A stretch of DNA of 64,000 nucleotides from Thalassovita sp. Its GTDB lineage: Bacteria; Pseudomonadota; Alphaproteobacteria; Rhodobacterales; Rhodobacteraceae. Location: positions 83,355-147,354 of the forward strand of contig JARGPB010000010.1 of NCBI GenBank assembly GCA_029212905.1, written 5' to 3'. This document shows positions 41,965 to 50,757 of the stretch, piece after piece. A program made the position numbers and the translations under genes. Each line of letters opens with the position of its first letter. The first letter of the stretch is position 1. The notes below the pieces were generated by a model, which searched no databases, was not told the DNA's origin, and saw nothing but the letters and a program-made list of their open reading frames with translations.

Positions 41965-43848
41965 CTACCCGTTTTCGTGAAAAAACCCATAGATCGTCTC
42001 GGCCAGCGCGTCTGAGATCCCATCGACCGCCTTTAGGTCAGCCAGGTTAGCGCCACTAACGGCCTTGGCCGACCCGAAATGCGCCAGCAAAGCCCGTTTA
42101 CGCGTCACCCCGACGCCCGGCACATCGTCCAGCGGTGTGGCGCCTACGGCCTTGGCGCGTTTCGCACGGTGGGTGCCAATGGCGAACCTGTGCGCTTCGT
42201 CCCGCAAGCGCTGGACGAAATACAATACCGGGTCATTCATCCGCAGCGCAAAGGGGCGTACGCCGGGGCGGTGGAATTCTTCCTTGCCGTGGTCGCGGTC
42301 CACGCCCTTGGCGACGCCGACCATGGGAATATCCTCGACGCCGTATTCCTGCATGATCTGACGCACGGCGCTGACCTGCCCTGCCCCGCCATCAATCAAC
42401 AATAGATCCGGCCACAGCCCTTTTTCGCGGTCTGGGTCTTCTTTCAGCAGGCGTTTGAAACGGCGGGTGAGCACCTCTTTCATCATGCCGAAATCGTCGC
42501 CAGGGGTCAGGTCCTCGCCTTTGATGTTGAACTTGCGGTACTGGCTCTTCATGAACCCTTCGGGACCCGCGACAATCATGCCCCCGACAGCATTCGTGCC
42601 CTGAATATGCGAGTTGTCGTAGACCTCGATCCGTTGCGGAGGGCCGTCCAGCCCGAACGCTTCGGCCAGACCTTTCAACAGTTTGGATTGGGCGGCGGAT
42701 TCGGACATTTTCCGCGCCAGGCTTTCGCGGGCATTGCGCGCTGCCCCCGCAACAAGCTCGGCCTTTTCGCCACGTTGCGGGACCAGCAATTCAACCTTAC
42801 GGCCCAGCTTTTCACTCAGCGCCTGCTCCATCAGATCGGCATTTTCAATCGGATGAGACAGGATCACCTGTTTGGGCGATTCCTTTGTATCATAGAACTG
42901 CCCGAGGAACGCCTCCATCACCTCGGGGGCCTCGATCCCGACGCCGACCCGAGGATAAAAATCCCGGTTCCCCCAGTTTTGTCCCGCCCTGATAAAAAAC
43001 ACCTGAACGCAGGCCTGGCCGCTTTCCAGATGCAACGCCACGATGTCAGCATCCGATACAGTATGCGGGTTGATCCCCTGTGCGGTCTGCACCTGCGTCA
43101 AAGCACGAATCCGGTCCCGCAGCGCGGCGGCACGTTCGAATTCCAGAGCCTCCGAGGCGGTAGTCATCTGCTCGGCCAAAGCGCCCTGAATTTCAGACGA
43201 TCGCCCCGAAAGGAACCGCTGAGCATCATTGACCGAGGACGCGTATTCCTCGGCTGAAATCTTGCCCACGCAGGGACCCGAGCACCGTTTGATCTGATAC
43301 TGCAAACAAGGACGCGTGCGGGTTTCAAACTGTGAGTCCGGGCAATTGCGCAGCAAGAACACGCGCTGCAACTGTGCCAACGTGCGATTTACCGCACCCG
43401 CACTGGCGAAGGGACCGTAGTAAGCACCCTTTTCCTTCTTCGCACCGCGGTGCTTCTTGATCTGCGGAAAGGCGTGACTCGTCGTTACCAGAATGTTCGG
43501 AAAGGATTTATCGTCCCGCAGCAACACGTTATAGCGCGGCTTTAGCTGTTTGATCAGGTTCTGTTCCAGCAGCAGCGCTTCGGTTTCTGTTTTCGTCGTC
43601 AGAAACATCATCGAAGCGGTCTCGCGGATCATTCTGGCGATCCGTTCGGAATGACCCGAAAGCCGCGCGTAATTCGAAACCCGCGCCCGCAGATTCCGCG
43701 CCTTGCCGACATACAGCACCCGCGCCTGCGCATCCAACATCCTGTACACACCCGGCGATGCATCCAGTGTTTTCAGATAGGACTGAATCAGCAGATGCCC
43801 CGTCAAAGGGGCAGAAGTAGGATCGGCAGGAGGGGTGGCTTCGGTCAT
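41965..43848 (-). CDS. uvrC: Excinuclease ABC subunit C
   Basis: The 627-residue protein makes the dual incisions of nucleotide-excision repair. It has the GIY-YIG nuclease domain (P-G-V-Y-R-M-L-D and V-L-Y-V-G-K-A), a cysteine set around C-P-D-S-Q-F and C-S-G-P-C-V-G, a UVR helix (residues about 215-250), the second nuclease region E-V-Y-D-N-S-H-I-Q-G and C-terminal helix-hairpin-helix motifs. The stop is 5 bp from the convergent kinase stop. Confidence 0.96.
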   Translation of the reverse strand: MTEATPPADPTSAPLTGHLLIQSYLKTLDASPGVYRMLDAQARVLYVGKARNLRARVSNYARLSGHSERIARMIRETASMMFLTTKTETEALLLEQNLIKQLKPRYNVLLRDDKSFPNILVTTSHAFPQIKKHRGAKKEKGAYYGPFASAGAVNRTLAQLQRVFLLRNCPDSQFETRTRPCLQYQIKRCSGPCVGKISAEEYASSVNDAQRFLSGRSSEIQGALAEQMTTASEALEFERAAALRDRIRALTQVQTAQGINPHTVSDADIVALHLESGQACVQVFFIRAGQNWGNRDFYPRVGVGIEAPEVMEAFLGQFYDTKESPKQVILSHPIENADLMEQALSEKLGRKVELLVPQRGEKAELVAGAARNARESLARKMSESAAQSKLLKGLAEAFGLDGPPQRIEVYDNSHIQGTNAVGGMIVAGPEGFMKSQYRKFNIKGEDLTPGDDFGMMKEVLTRRFKRLLKEDPDREKGLWPDLLLIDGGAGQVSAVRQIMQEYGVEDIPMVGVAKGVDRDHGKEEFHRPGVRPFALRMNDPVLYFVQRLRDEAHRFAIGTHRAKRAKAVGATPLDDVPGVGVTRKRALLAHFGSAKAVSGANLADLKAVDGISDALAETIYGFFHENG

Positions 43849-44148
43849 GATTCAACTGTTATGATTCTTGGTGCGCCCCTGCAATCTTTGAAGGGGTGAA
43901 GCAAGAAAGAAACTCTCCACCGAACTTGTGGATAACTCTGATGATAACTTGTAGGTATCCGCGATTTTTCCTTGAATCACGGCGCCTTCAGTGATTTGCC
44001 CAATAATTAGGCATTAATTTAAGCTATTGATTTTATTGTATATTTATTTTAACGATTGGCAAAACATTGAAATCATTAGCGTTTTTGTAACACTTGCGTA
44101 ACACGCGCGTGACCAGTGCACAACTTTCGCATAGGTCAACCCGAATAT
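43849..44148. other. AT-rich intergenic region with a perfect DnaA-box sequence
   Basis: This 300-bp gap between uvrC and the downstream SDR stop is clearly richer in A+T than the rest of the window, with runs such as TTGATTTTATTGTATATTTA around 44030. It contains TGTGGATAA (43927-43935), the reverse of the DnaA consensus TTATCCACA, and a two-mismatch copy (TGATGATAA) about 12 bp further on. I see no gene in it. It also contains the uvrC promoter. Confidence 0.55.
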
Positions 44149-44928
44149 TTACTCCAAGCCCAAAATATCTGGAGTTTTCCAACCCAGATGCTGGCCGCCA
44201 TCCACGCAGATCAACTGCCCCGTCACAGCCGGAGAATCGAGCAAAAACCCAAGCGCCGCAGTCACATCCGTGCTGTTCGCGCCACGTCCCAGAATGGTGT
44301 TTTGCCGTTGTGCGCGGAAATGTTGTTCTGTCTGTCGCGCCCCTTGTAGCGTCGGCCCCGGCCCAATTGCGTTCACACGAACGCGCGGAGCCAACCCCTG
44401 CGCTGCCGTCTGGGTTAAGGTCCACAAACCCATTTTCGCAAGCGTGTATGTCGTGAATTCTGGCGTCAGCTTGCGCACCCTTTGATCGACCATATTCACC
44501 ACCAGCCCCTGTGCCAACGGCTCTTCGTTTTCGTCGTTCAATGGGTCTGGCACATGTTTCGCCATAGCCTGCGTCAATACAAATGGTGCCCTCAGGTTCG
44601 ATTCAAAATGCCTGTCCCAACTTTCTCGGCTGGCGGTTTCAAGACGGTCATATTCAAAAATCGAGGCGTTGTTGATCAGACACGTCACCGGCGTCCCGAA
44701 ATGCGCGGCCACCACAGGCATCAGCGCCTGCATCTGGGCCTCGTCCAGCAGATCGGCATGGAAGGCATGTGCATTGCGTCCCAGCGCGTGGATTGCGGCC
44801 ACGGTTTCCTGGGCGTCTTTCTCTGAGCTTGCGAAATGGACGGCAACGTCCCAGCCTCGTGCCGCCAAATATTCGGCCATGGCACGGCCCAACCGCTTTG
44901 CGCCTCCGGTTACCAATGCAAGGGGCAT
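44149..44928 (-). CDS. SDR-family oxidoreductase, pteridine-reductase (FolM)-like
   Basis: The 259-residue short-chain dehydrogenase has T-G-G-A-K-R-L-G-R for nucleotide binding and Y-T-L-A-K as the Y-x-x-x-K catalytic pair. V-N-M-V-D-Q stands in place of the usual serine strand. The N-M-V-D feature is characteristic of pteridine reductase and FolM proteins, which reduce pterins or dihydrofolate with NADPH. The ATG at 44928 has GGAG 8 nt upstream and is preferred over the TTG at 44934. It lies 15 bp after the antiporter gene stop. Confidence 0.85.
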   Translation of the reverse strand: MPLALVTGGAKRLGRAMAEYLAARGWDVAVHFASSEKDAQETVAAIHALGRNAHAFHADLLDEAQMQALMPVVAAHFGTPVTCLINNASIFEYDRLETASRESWDRHFESNLRAPFVLTQAMAKHVPDPLNDENEEPLAQGLVVNMVDQRVRKLTPEFTTYTLAKMGLWTLTQTAAQGLAPRVRVNAIGPGPTLQGARQTEQHFRAQRQNTILGRGANSTDVTAALGFLLDSPAVTGQLICVDGGQHLGWKTPDILGLE

Positions 44929-44943
44929 GTCCAAGTCTCCGTT

Positions 44944-45888
44944 CTAGAGCAGTACGACCACCACATACCCAACATAGAGCGACGTCAAGGCCACCCCCCA
45001 TAACCGCGTAATGTCCATCTTGAGGAACACAAACGGGAACAACAACGCCGAGGCCCCCAGCATAACCCACAAATCAAACGTCAGGAATTTCGGATCAACC
45101 GGGATCGGGCTAACCAAAGAGGCGATCCCGATAATGGCCAGAAGGTTAAACATGTTAGAGCCAATCACATTGCCCAACGCCACATCCGCCTGGCGGCGCA
45201 GCGCGGCCATCACTGTGGTGGCCAGCTCGGGCAAAGACGTCCCCACAGCAACCAGCGTCAGGCCGATTACGGACTCGCTAAGACCGAAGTCACGGGCAAT
45301 ATTCACGGCGCCTTTGAGCAGCAAATCTGCCCCAAACGGCAGGCCGGCCAGCCCTAGCGCCAAGAACATGCAGATCTTCCACCAGGGCATATCGGGGTCC
45401 GCACCTTCGGGATCTTCCAGCTCGATATCCTGGCCTGCGGCCCGATGCGCCCGGGCGTCCCGCACTGCGTCAAACAGCACAAACCCCAGTACCGCCAGCA
45501 GCACCAGCCCGATCAGAGGCGTAAAGCTACCGGTAAACGCCAGCGCCACGAACAGCACAGACGCCGCCATCATCATCACATAGCTTTTGCGGGTTTCGCA
45601 TTCCGAACTATGCATCGTCGCCAGCAACGCAGGCACACCCAGCACCAACAGGATATTCGCCGTATTCGAGCCAACCACGTTCCCCAGAGCGATGCCAGGC
45701 ACGCCCTCCAGCCCTGCGGTGATCGAAATCAGCAATTCGGGCGCGGATGTCCCAAAGGCCACAATCGTCAGGCTGACGATCAGCGCGGGAATACCGATCC
45801 GCAAACTCAGGTTCACAGCGCCCTTCACCAGCGCGTCCCCCGCCAGCAACAGGATCACAAGGCCAAGCCCCGCAAACAGCCAATCCAT
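44944..45888 (-). CDS. CaCA-family Na+/Ca2+ antiporter-like protein (YrbG type)
   Basis: The 314-residue protein has about ten hydrophobic helices in two inverted repeats. Each repeat carries the alpha motif: A-F-G-T-S-A-P-E-L with G-N-V-V-G-S-N-T in the first half, and A-V-G-T-S-L-P-E-L with G-N-V-I-G-S-N-M in the second. These residues coordinate calcium and sodium in the family. A charged cytoplasmic loop lies between them. It exchanges cations across the inner membrane. Confidence 0.93.
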   Translation of the reverse strand: MDWLFAGLGLVILLLAGDALVKGAVNLSLRIGIPALIVSLTIVAFGTSAPELLISITAGLEGVPGIALGNVVGSNTANILLVLGVPALLATMHSSECETRKSYVMMMAASVLFVALAFTGSFTPLIGLVLLAVLGFVLFDAVRDARAHRAAGQDIELEDPEGADPDMPWWKICMFLALGLAGLPFGADLLLKGAVNIARDFGLSESVIGLTLVAVGTSLPELATTVMAALRRQADVALGNVIGSNMFNLLAIIGIASLVSPIPVDPKFLTFDLWVMLGASALLFPFVFLKMDITRLWGVALTSLYVGYVVVVLL

Positions 45889-45891
45889 TGT

Positions 45892-46059
45892 TCAGCGCAC
45901 TCCTTTGCGGCAGGGGCACGGCCCCTTGCCGATCTTGAACCGGCCGCATTGCGGGCATCGGCGAGATTGTAATTTCTTCTGCCCCGGCAGGCGCAGTTTC
46001 CCGAACATCGCCAGAACGGCCATGCTAATCAGGAAAAACGTTATGATCTTGAAAATCAC
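45892..46059 (-). CDS. Zinc-ribbon membrane microprotein
   Basis: The protein has about 55 residues: one membrane helix (I-F-K-I-I-T-F-F-L-I-S-M-A-V-L-A-M-F-G), then R-R-C-P-Q-C-G-R and G-P-C-P-C-R, four cysteines spaced for a small zinc ribbon. I prefer the GTG at 46059, giving a start just before I-F-K-I; an ATG at 46080 would overlap the S49 peptidase end. Its conservation in the lineage is from memory. It is packed between the peptidase and antiporter genes, 1-3 bp from each. Function is unknown. Confidence 0.75.
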   Translation of the reverse strand: MIFKIITFFLISMAVLAMFGKLRLPGQKKLQSRRCPQCGRFKIGKGPCPCRKGVR

Positions 46060-46060
46060 G

Positions 46061-46855
46061 TCAGAGCCCGAAACGCGCATAGGCCGCGCGCTCCTCGATG
46101 CCAGCGATGGCGTCTTCGGTCACCTGCGCCCCAAAGCGCTGCAACAATCCGCGCCTGCGGCCATATCGGATGAACCGAACCTTATCGCCGTACAGCTCTT
46201 TCAGTTTGGGTTCGGCATGTGCCAACCCGTCAATCAGCCCCAGTGCGGTGGCTTTTTCGCCCAGCCAGACGCGGCCGGTGAACAGGTCCGGGTCGTCCGC
46301 CAGCTTCGCCCCACGACGGTCGCGCACATAGGTTTCAAAGCCTTTGTGCATATCGCCCAGGATTTCCTTCAACCGCGCGACATCTTCGGGTTTTTCCGGC
46401 TGGAACGGGTCCAGCATGGATTTGGATTTGACCGAGGTGTAGACCCGGCGCTCGACCCCGTGTTTCGCCAGAAATTCAGGCGCGCCAAAGCCAGCCGAAA
46501 TCACCCCAATCGAGCCCACGATCGAACCATAATCCGCCCAGATCTGATCGGCTGCGGCCGCCAGCCAATACCCACCCGAGGCAGCAACATCCTCGATAAA
46601 GGCGTGGACGGGAACGTCTTTTTCTTCGGATAACCGCCGGATGCGTGCGGCGATCAGCGCTGATTGCACGGGCGACCCGCCCGGAGAATTCAGGATCAGC
46701 GCCACCGCAGTGGGTTTACCCCTGCGAAAGGCACGCTCGATCACGGGCGCCAATGCCGCGTCATTCAGCGGTGCGCGGCCCGTGCCAATCACGCCGGACA
46801 GCCGGATCACCGCGACCCGAGGTGGCGACTTCAGAAATGGGATAAAACGTCTCAT
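46061..46855 (-). CDS. S49-family serine peptidase (SppA/SohB-like)
   Basis: The 264-residue protein has the crotonase-like S49 fold with nucleophile Ser93 (D-V-A-A-S-G-G-Y-W) and Lys145 (V-K-S-K-S-M-L-D-P), spaced 52 residues apart as in SppA. L-N-S-P-G-G-S-P is also present. It lacks an obvious N-terminal membrane helix, so membrane attachment is uncertain. It heads a run with the zinc-ribbon microprotein and CaCA antiporter genes. The role is probably cleavage of signal-peptide remnants or membrane proteins. Confidence 0.9.
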   Translation of the reverse strand: MRRFIPFLKSPPRVAVIRLSGVIGTGRAPLNDAALAPVIERAFRRGKPTAVALILNSPGGSPVQSALIAARIRRLSEEKDVPVHAFIEDVAASGGYWLAAAADQIWADYGSIVGSIGVISAGFGAPEFLAKHGVERRVYTSVKSKSMLDPFQPEKPEDVARLKEILGDMHKGFETYVRDRRGAKLADDPDLFTGRVWLGEKATALGLIDGLAHAEPKLKELYGDKVRFIRYGRRRGLLQRFGAQVTEDAIAGIEERAAYARFGL

Positions 46856-46966
46856 GTAGGCTCATGTAGAATGCCCGGTGCTGACAAACAAGCCGAGCCA
46901 GAGCAATGCCGACGGAACCCGCGCGAATTCCGTCGATTCCGTCAAGGAAACTTCGCAAAGCGTGGC

Positions 46967-47485
46967 TTATTTGCCGCGCAGTTTGCTGAACCATCCCTTT
47001 TTCTGTGTGTCGTCCTCGGGGCTGTCTGCGTCGGTCTCGTCTGCCGGTTCCAGCGCGCTTTGGAACCGATCAAAGAACTCGTCCGCCATTTTCTTGGCGA
47101 AACTGTCGATCAGGCGGCTACCCAGCTGCGCCAGCTTGCCGCCGACCTTGGCCTCGACCTCATAGGTCAGCAGGGTGCATCCGTCGTCCGCGTCAGTCAG
47201 CGTGACATTAGCCCCGCCCTTGGCAAATCCAGCGGCACCGCCCTTGCCCTCTCCGGTCAGGGTCAGGCTTTGCTGGTCGACCATATCCGACAGACTCACC
47301 TGCCCCTTGAACGTCGCCTTAACCGGACCGACCTTTTGCACCACGGTTGCCTCGAACCCGTCTTCGGGGGTGCCGGTCACGTCCTGCGCGCCTGGCACGC
47401 ATTCCTTCAGTACGTCGGGGCTAAGCAAAGCGGCCCATACTGTGGCCCGGTCTGCCTTGATCACCCTTTGGTCATTCATCTTCAT
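46967..47485 (-). CDS. CoxG-like SRPBCC-domain protein
   Basis: The 172-residue protein has the START/SRPBCC fold pattern of the CO dehydrogenase subunit G family: V-W-A-A-L-L-S-P-D-V-L-K-E-C-V-P-G, a beta-rich core and the C-terminal helix around L-I-D-S-F-A-K-K-M-A-D-E-F-F. A charged tail ends in W-F-S-K-L-R-G-K. No CO dehydrogenase genes are in the window, so it is a member outside the cox context. It is 78 bp downstream of the acyl-CoA dehydrogenase gene; co-transcription is possible. Confidence 0.85.
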   Translation of the reverse strand: MKMNDQRVIKADRATVWAALLSPDVLKECVPGAQDVTGTPEDGFEATVVQKVGPVKATFKGQVSLSDMVDQQSLTLTGEGKGGAAGFAKGGANVTLTDADDGCTLLTYEVEAKVGGKLAQLGSRLIDSFAKKMADEFFDRFQSALEPADETDADSPEDDTQKKGWFSKLRGK

Positions 47486-47523
47486 TGGTTGCGTCCCTCG
47501 CTATCCTGTCACGGGCACGCTAT

Positions 47524-47554
47524 CCCAGCCGCCGGGTCAGGCCAAGCGGCTGGG
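47524..47554 (-). terminator. Hairpin after the beta-oxidation operon
   Basis: A perfect 9-bp stem CCCAGCCGC / GCGGCTGGG with a 13-nt loop lies 10 bp beyond the acyl-CoA dehydrogenase stop. No U-tract follows on the minus strand, so it may stabilise or process the transcript rather than end it. Confidence 0.4.
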
Positions 47555-47563
47555 CACATCAAT

Positions 47564-48694
47564 TTACAGCCCGCGCGCGATCACCAGGCGCTGAACCTCG
47601 CTGGTGCCTTCGTAAATCTGGCAAACCCTGACATCGCGGTAGATCCGCTCGACCGGATAGTCCGCCAGATAGCCATAGCCCCCGTGGATCTGGATCGCAT
47701 CCGAGCAGACCTGCTCGGCCATTTCCGAGGCAAAGAGCTTGGCCATAGACGCCTCGGTCAGGCAAGGTTTGCCCGCCTGCCGCAAGGCCGCAGCGTGCAG
47801 CACCATATGGCGGGCCGCTTCGATCCGGGTCGCCATATCCGCCAGCTTAAACGCAATCGCCTGATGCTGCATGATCGGTTTGCCAAAGGTCACACGTTCA
47901 TGGGCATAGTCCTTGGCGGCCTCGAACGCAGCGCGCGCCATGCCCACCGCCTGCGCGGCGATGCCGATGCGGCCGCCTTCCAGATTGGCCAGCGCAATCT
48001 TATATCCCTCGCCTTCGGCGCCCAGTCGATTTTCGACCGGCACCCGCATATTGGTAAAGGCCAGAGAACAGGTATCCGAACTGTGCTGCCCCAGCTTGCG
48101 TTCGACGGACACCACCTCGTATCCGGGGGTATCCGTGGGCACGATGAAGGCCGAGATTCCCTTTTTGCCAGCGTCGGGGTCAGTCACGGCAAAGACGATC
48201 ACCACCTCGCCGTTCTTGCCCGAACTGATGAATTGTTTGGAACCGTCGATCACATAGTGATCCCCGTCCAGCCGCGCCCGTGTTTTCAACCCCGAGGCAT
48301 CCGACCCAGCCTGAGGCTCTGTCAGCGCAAACCCCCCGATCCATTCCCCCGAAGCCATTCTGGGCACGAACCGCTGTTTCTGGTCCTCGGTGCCATACCG
48401 CAGGATCGGTGCACACCCGACCGAGCTGTGCACAGACACAATCGTCGAACAGGCCCCATCAGCCGCCGCGATTTCCTCAAGCGCCAGCGCATAGGCGACC
48501 GCGCCCATGTCCGAGCCGCCGTACTCTTCGGGTACCAGCATCCCAAGGAACCCCAATTGGCCCATCTCGGTCAGCTCGGCGCGGGGAAAGCGGTGGTCCT
48601 GGTCCCGCATGGCGGCGCCTGGTGCCAGTTGTTCCTGCGCAAAAGCACGTACCGCGTCGCGGACCATTTCCGTGGTTTCATCCAATATCATCAT
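47564..48694 (-). CDS. Acyl-CoA dehydrogenase
   Basis: The 376-residue enzyme is of standard length. It has the flavin/substrate motifs A-L-T-E-P-Q-A-G-S-D and I-S-S-G-K, then I-H-G-G-Y-G-Y, with the catalytic glutamate in C-Q-I-Y-E-G-T-S-E near the end. It is the short-branched or short-chain type by overall look; chain specificity cannot be set. The ATG overlaps the thiolase stop (ATGATG). It would feed electrons to ETF and the ETF-QO encoded at 7-8.6 kb. Confidence 0.92.
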   Translation of the reverse strand: MMILDETTEMVRDAVRAFAQEQLAPGAAMRDQDHRFPRAELTEMGQLGFLGMLVPEEYGGSDMGAVAYALALEEIAAADGACSTIVSVHSSVGCAPILRYGTEDQKQRFVPRMASGEWIGGFALTEPQAGSDASGLKTRARLDGDHYVIDGSKQFISSGKNGEVVIVFAVTDPDAGKKGISAFIVPTDTPGYEVVSVERKLGQHSSDTCSLAFTNMRVPVENRLGAEGEGYKIALANLEGGRIGIAAQAVGMARAAFEAAKDYAHERVTFGKPIMQHQAIAFKLADMATRIEAARHMVLHAAALRQAGKPCLTEASMAKLFASEMAEQVCSDAIQIHGGYGYLADYPVERIYRDVRVCQIYEGTSEVQRLVIARGL

Positions 48695-49881
48695 GCGATC
48701 CTTTCGATCCCGATGGCGGTTGCTTCGCCACCACCGATGCACAAAGAGGCAACGCCGCGCGTCAGCCCGTATTTCTGCAACGCGCCCAGCAGCGTCACCA
48801 TGACCCGCGCGCCTGACGCCCCAATCGGGTGACCCAGGGCACAAGCGCCGCCGTGAACGTTGACTTTGTCATGCGGCAGATCCAGATCGCGCATGGCGGC
48901 CATGGCAACGACGGCAAAGGCCTCGTTGATTTCGAACAGATCGACATCGGCCAGCGACCAGCCGGTTTTTTCCTCCAGCTTGCGCATCGCACCGATGGGC
49001 GCAGTGGGGAACATGCTGGGTTCATGCGCATGAGTGGTGTGCGCAACGATGCGCGCCAATGGGGTCAGCCCCCGCCGTTCGGCTTCGGACTGGCGCATCA
49101 TCACCAGCGCGGCCGCCCCATCCGAGATTGACGAGGCATTCGCCGCCGTCACCGTCCCATCCGCGCGAAAGGCGGGTTTCAGTGTCGGGATTTTATCCAG
49201 GCGCGCCTTGCCGGGCTGTTCGTCAATTGTCACCGTCACATCGCCCTTGCGTGTTTTCAACGTGACCGGAGTGATTTCGTCGGCAAACCCACCCCCCTCA
49301 ATCGCGGCCTGTGCGCGCTTGAGCGACGTGATCGCGAAATCATCCTGCGCCTGACGACTGAACTGATAGGACTGTGCGCAATCCTCGGCAAAAGTACCCA
49401 TCAGGCGGCCCTTATCATAGGCATCCTCGAGCCCATCGAGGAACATATGATCCATCACTGCGCCGTGCCCCATCCGATATCCGCCACGCGCCTTGGGCAG
49501 CAGATAGGGCGCGTTGGACATGCTCTCCATCCCGCCGGCAACCATGACATCCGCGCTGCCCGCGACCAGCAGATCATGCGCGAACATCGCCGCCTTCATC
49601 CCCGATCCGCACATCTTGTTGACCGTGGTCGCCCCCGCGCTCAGCGGCAAGCCGCCCTTAAGCGCAGCCTGGCGGGCCGGTGCCTGCCCCTGACCAGCGG
49701 GCAAAACGCAGCCCATGACAACCTCTTGAACGGCCTCAGGCGACAGCCCTGCCCCTGCCAGCGCACCCTGAATGGCAGCACCGCCCAGCGCCGCAGCATC
49801 CGTGCCTGCGAAATCGCCCTGAAACCCGCCCATTGGCGTCCGAGACGCACCGACAATGACAATAGGATCTTGAATAGTCAT
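48691..49881 (-). CDS. Acetyl-CoA C-acyltransferase (thiolase)
   Basis: The 396-residue thiolase has nucleophile Cys91 in N-K-M-C-G-S-G, the second active region H-G-G-A-C-A-L-G-H-P-I-G-A-S-G, and the late C-I-G-G-G-E-A. It cleaves 3-ketoacyl-CoA or condenses two acetyl-CoA. The arrangement SDR, thiolase and acyl-CoA dehydrogenase, with a divergent AraC regulator, favours a catabolic role. It lies 11 bp after the SDR gene and overlaps the dehydrogenase gene by four bases. Confidence 0.93.
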   Translation of the reverse strand: MTIQDPIVIVGASRTPMGGFQGDFAGTDAAALGGAAIQGALAGAGLSPEAVQEVVMGCVLPAGQGQAPARQAALKGGLPLSAGATTVNKMCGSGMKAAMFAHDLLVAGSADVMVAGGMESMSNAPYLLPKARGGYRMGHGAVMDHMFLDGLEDAYDKGRLMGTFAEDCAQSYQFSRQAQDDFAITSLKRAQAAIEGGGFADEITPVTLKTRKGDVTVTIDEQPGKARLDKIPTLKPAFRADGTVTAANASSISDGAAALVMMRQSEAERRGLTPLARIVAHTTHAHEPSMFPTAPIGAMRKLEEKTGWSLADVDLFEINEAFAVVAMAAMRDLDLPHDKVNVHGGACALGHPIGASGARVMVTLLGALQKYGLTRGVASLCIGGGEATAIGIERIA

Positions 49882-49892
49882 GATAATTTCCC

Positions 49893-50660
49893 TTATCGCG
49901 CTGCCATGCGCAGGGCGCCGTCCAGACGGATCACCTCGCCATTCAGCATTTGGTTTTCAATAATGTGCCGCACCATCGCCGCGTATTCCTTTGGGTCGCC
50001 CAGACGTGACGGGAACGGAACCGAGGCCCCCAATGCATCCTGCACCTCTTGGGCCATGCCCGCCATCATCGGCGTCGAGAAAATCCCCGGCGCAACCGTC
50101 ACCACCCTGATCCCGTGGCGCGCCAGTTCCCGCGCAGCAGGCAAGGTCAACGAGGCCACTCCGCCCTTTGATGCAGCATAGGCCGCCTGACCGATTTGGC
50201 CATCATAGGCAGCAATCGACGCCGTGTTGACGATCACGCCGCGCTCGCCGTCCTCAGCTGCCGACTGTTTCGAGATCGCCTCGGCGGCCAGGCGCAACAT
50301 GTTGAACGTGCCCACCAGATTGATCGAAACCGTCCTGGCAAATGTCTCAAGATCGTGCGGTCCGTTGCGGCCAGCGATCTTTTCACCTGGCGCGACACCC
50401 GCGCAGTTGACCAGCCCATCCAGCCGCCCGAAAGCCGACAGAGCCTTGGCAACAGCAGCCTTGCCGTCGGCATCCTTGGTGACGTCTGTTTTGCAGAACC
50501 GCGCGGCCGCGCCCAGTTTGTCCACCATCGCGGCCCCGGCCAGCGCGTTGACATCCACGATGACAACCTTTCCGCCCGCACCCACGATCATTTCAGCCAC
50601 GGCCGCCCCCAAACCCGAGCCCGCCCCCGTTACCAGGAACACTTTTCCATCAATCTGCAT
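49893..50660 (-). CDS. SDR 3-hydroxyacyl-CoA dehydrogenase (type II/HSD10-like)
   Basis: The 255-residue short-chain dehydrogenase has T-G-A-G-S-G-L-G for NAD binding, N-T-A-S-I-A-A-Y with the catalytic serine, and Y-A-A-S-K as the Y-x-x-x-K pair. The sequence L-V-N-C-A-G-V-A and the P-G-I-F-S-T-P-M ending match type II 3-hydroxyacyl-CoA dehydrogenases. The ATG at 50660 has GGAGAA upstream. It is the first gene of the beta-oxidation set and is divergent from the AraC-type regulator. Confidence 0.9.
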   Translation of the reverse strand: MQIDGKVFLVTGAGSGLGAAVAEMIVGAGGKVVIVDVNALAGAAMVDKLGAAARFCKTDVTKDADGKAAVAKALSAFGRLDGLVNCAGVAPGEKIAGRNGPHDLETFARTVSINLVGTFNMLRLAAEAISKQSAAEDGERGVIVNTASIAAYDGQIGQAAYAASKGGVASLTLPAARELARHGIRVVTVAPGIFSTPMMAGMAQEVQDALGASVPFPSRLGDPKEYAAMVRHIIENQMLNGEVIRLDGALRMAAR

Positions 50661-50757
50661 TGTTTTCTCCTCCGGGGCCGTCGCCCCTCCTGCGCTGCAT
50701 CCTACTGATCCGGCCATGGCAATCAATAGCAGGCGAAGGCTTGATTTTTGATCGAAA

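Noticed and set aside
46852..46870. Direct repeat CTCATGTAG x2 at the S49 peptidase start
   Set aside because: It is only 9 bp with one base between copies and explains nothing more than a possible alternative start in another frame.
46664..48832. 722-codon open frame spanning the S49 end, CoxG and acyl-CoA dehydrogenase
   Set aside because: It crosses three well-supported minus-strand genes and an intergenic gap; composition is unlike a real protein.
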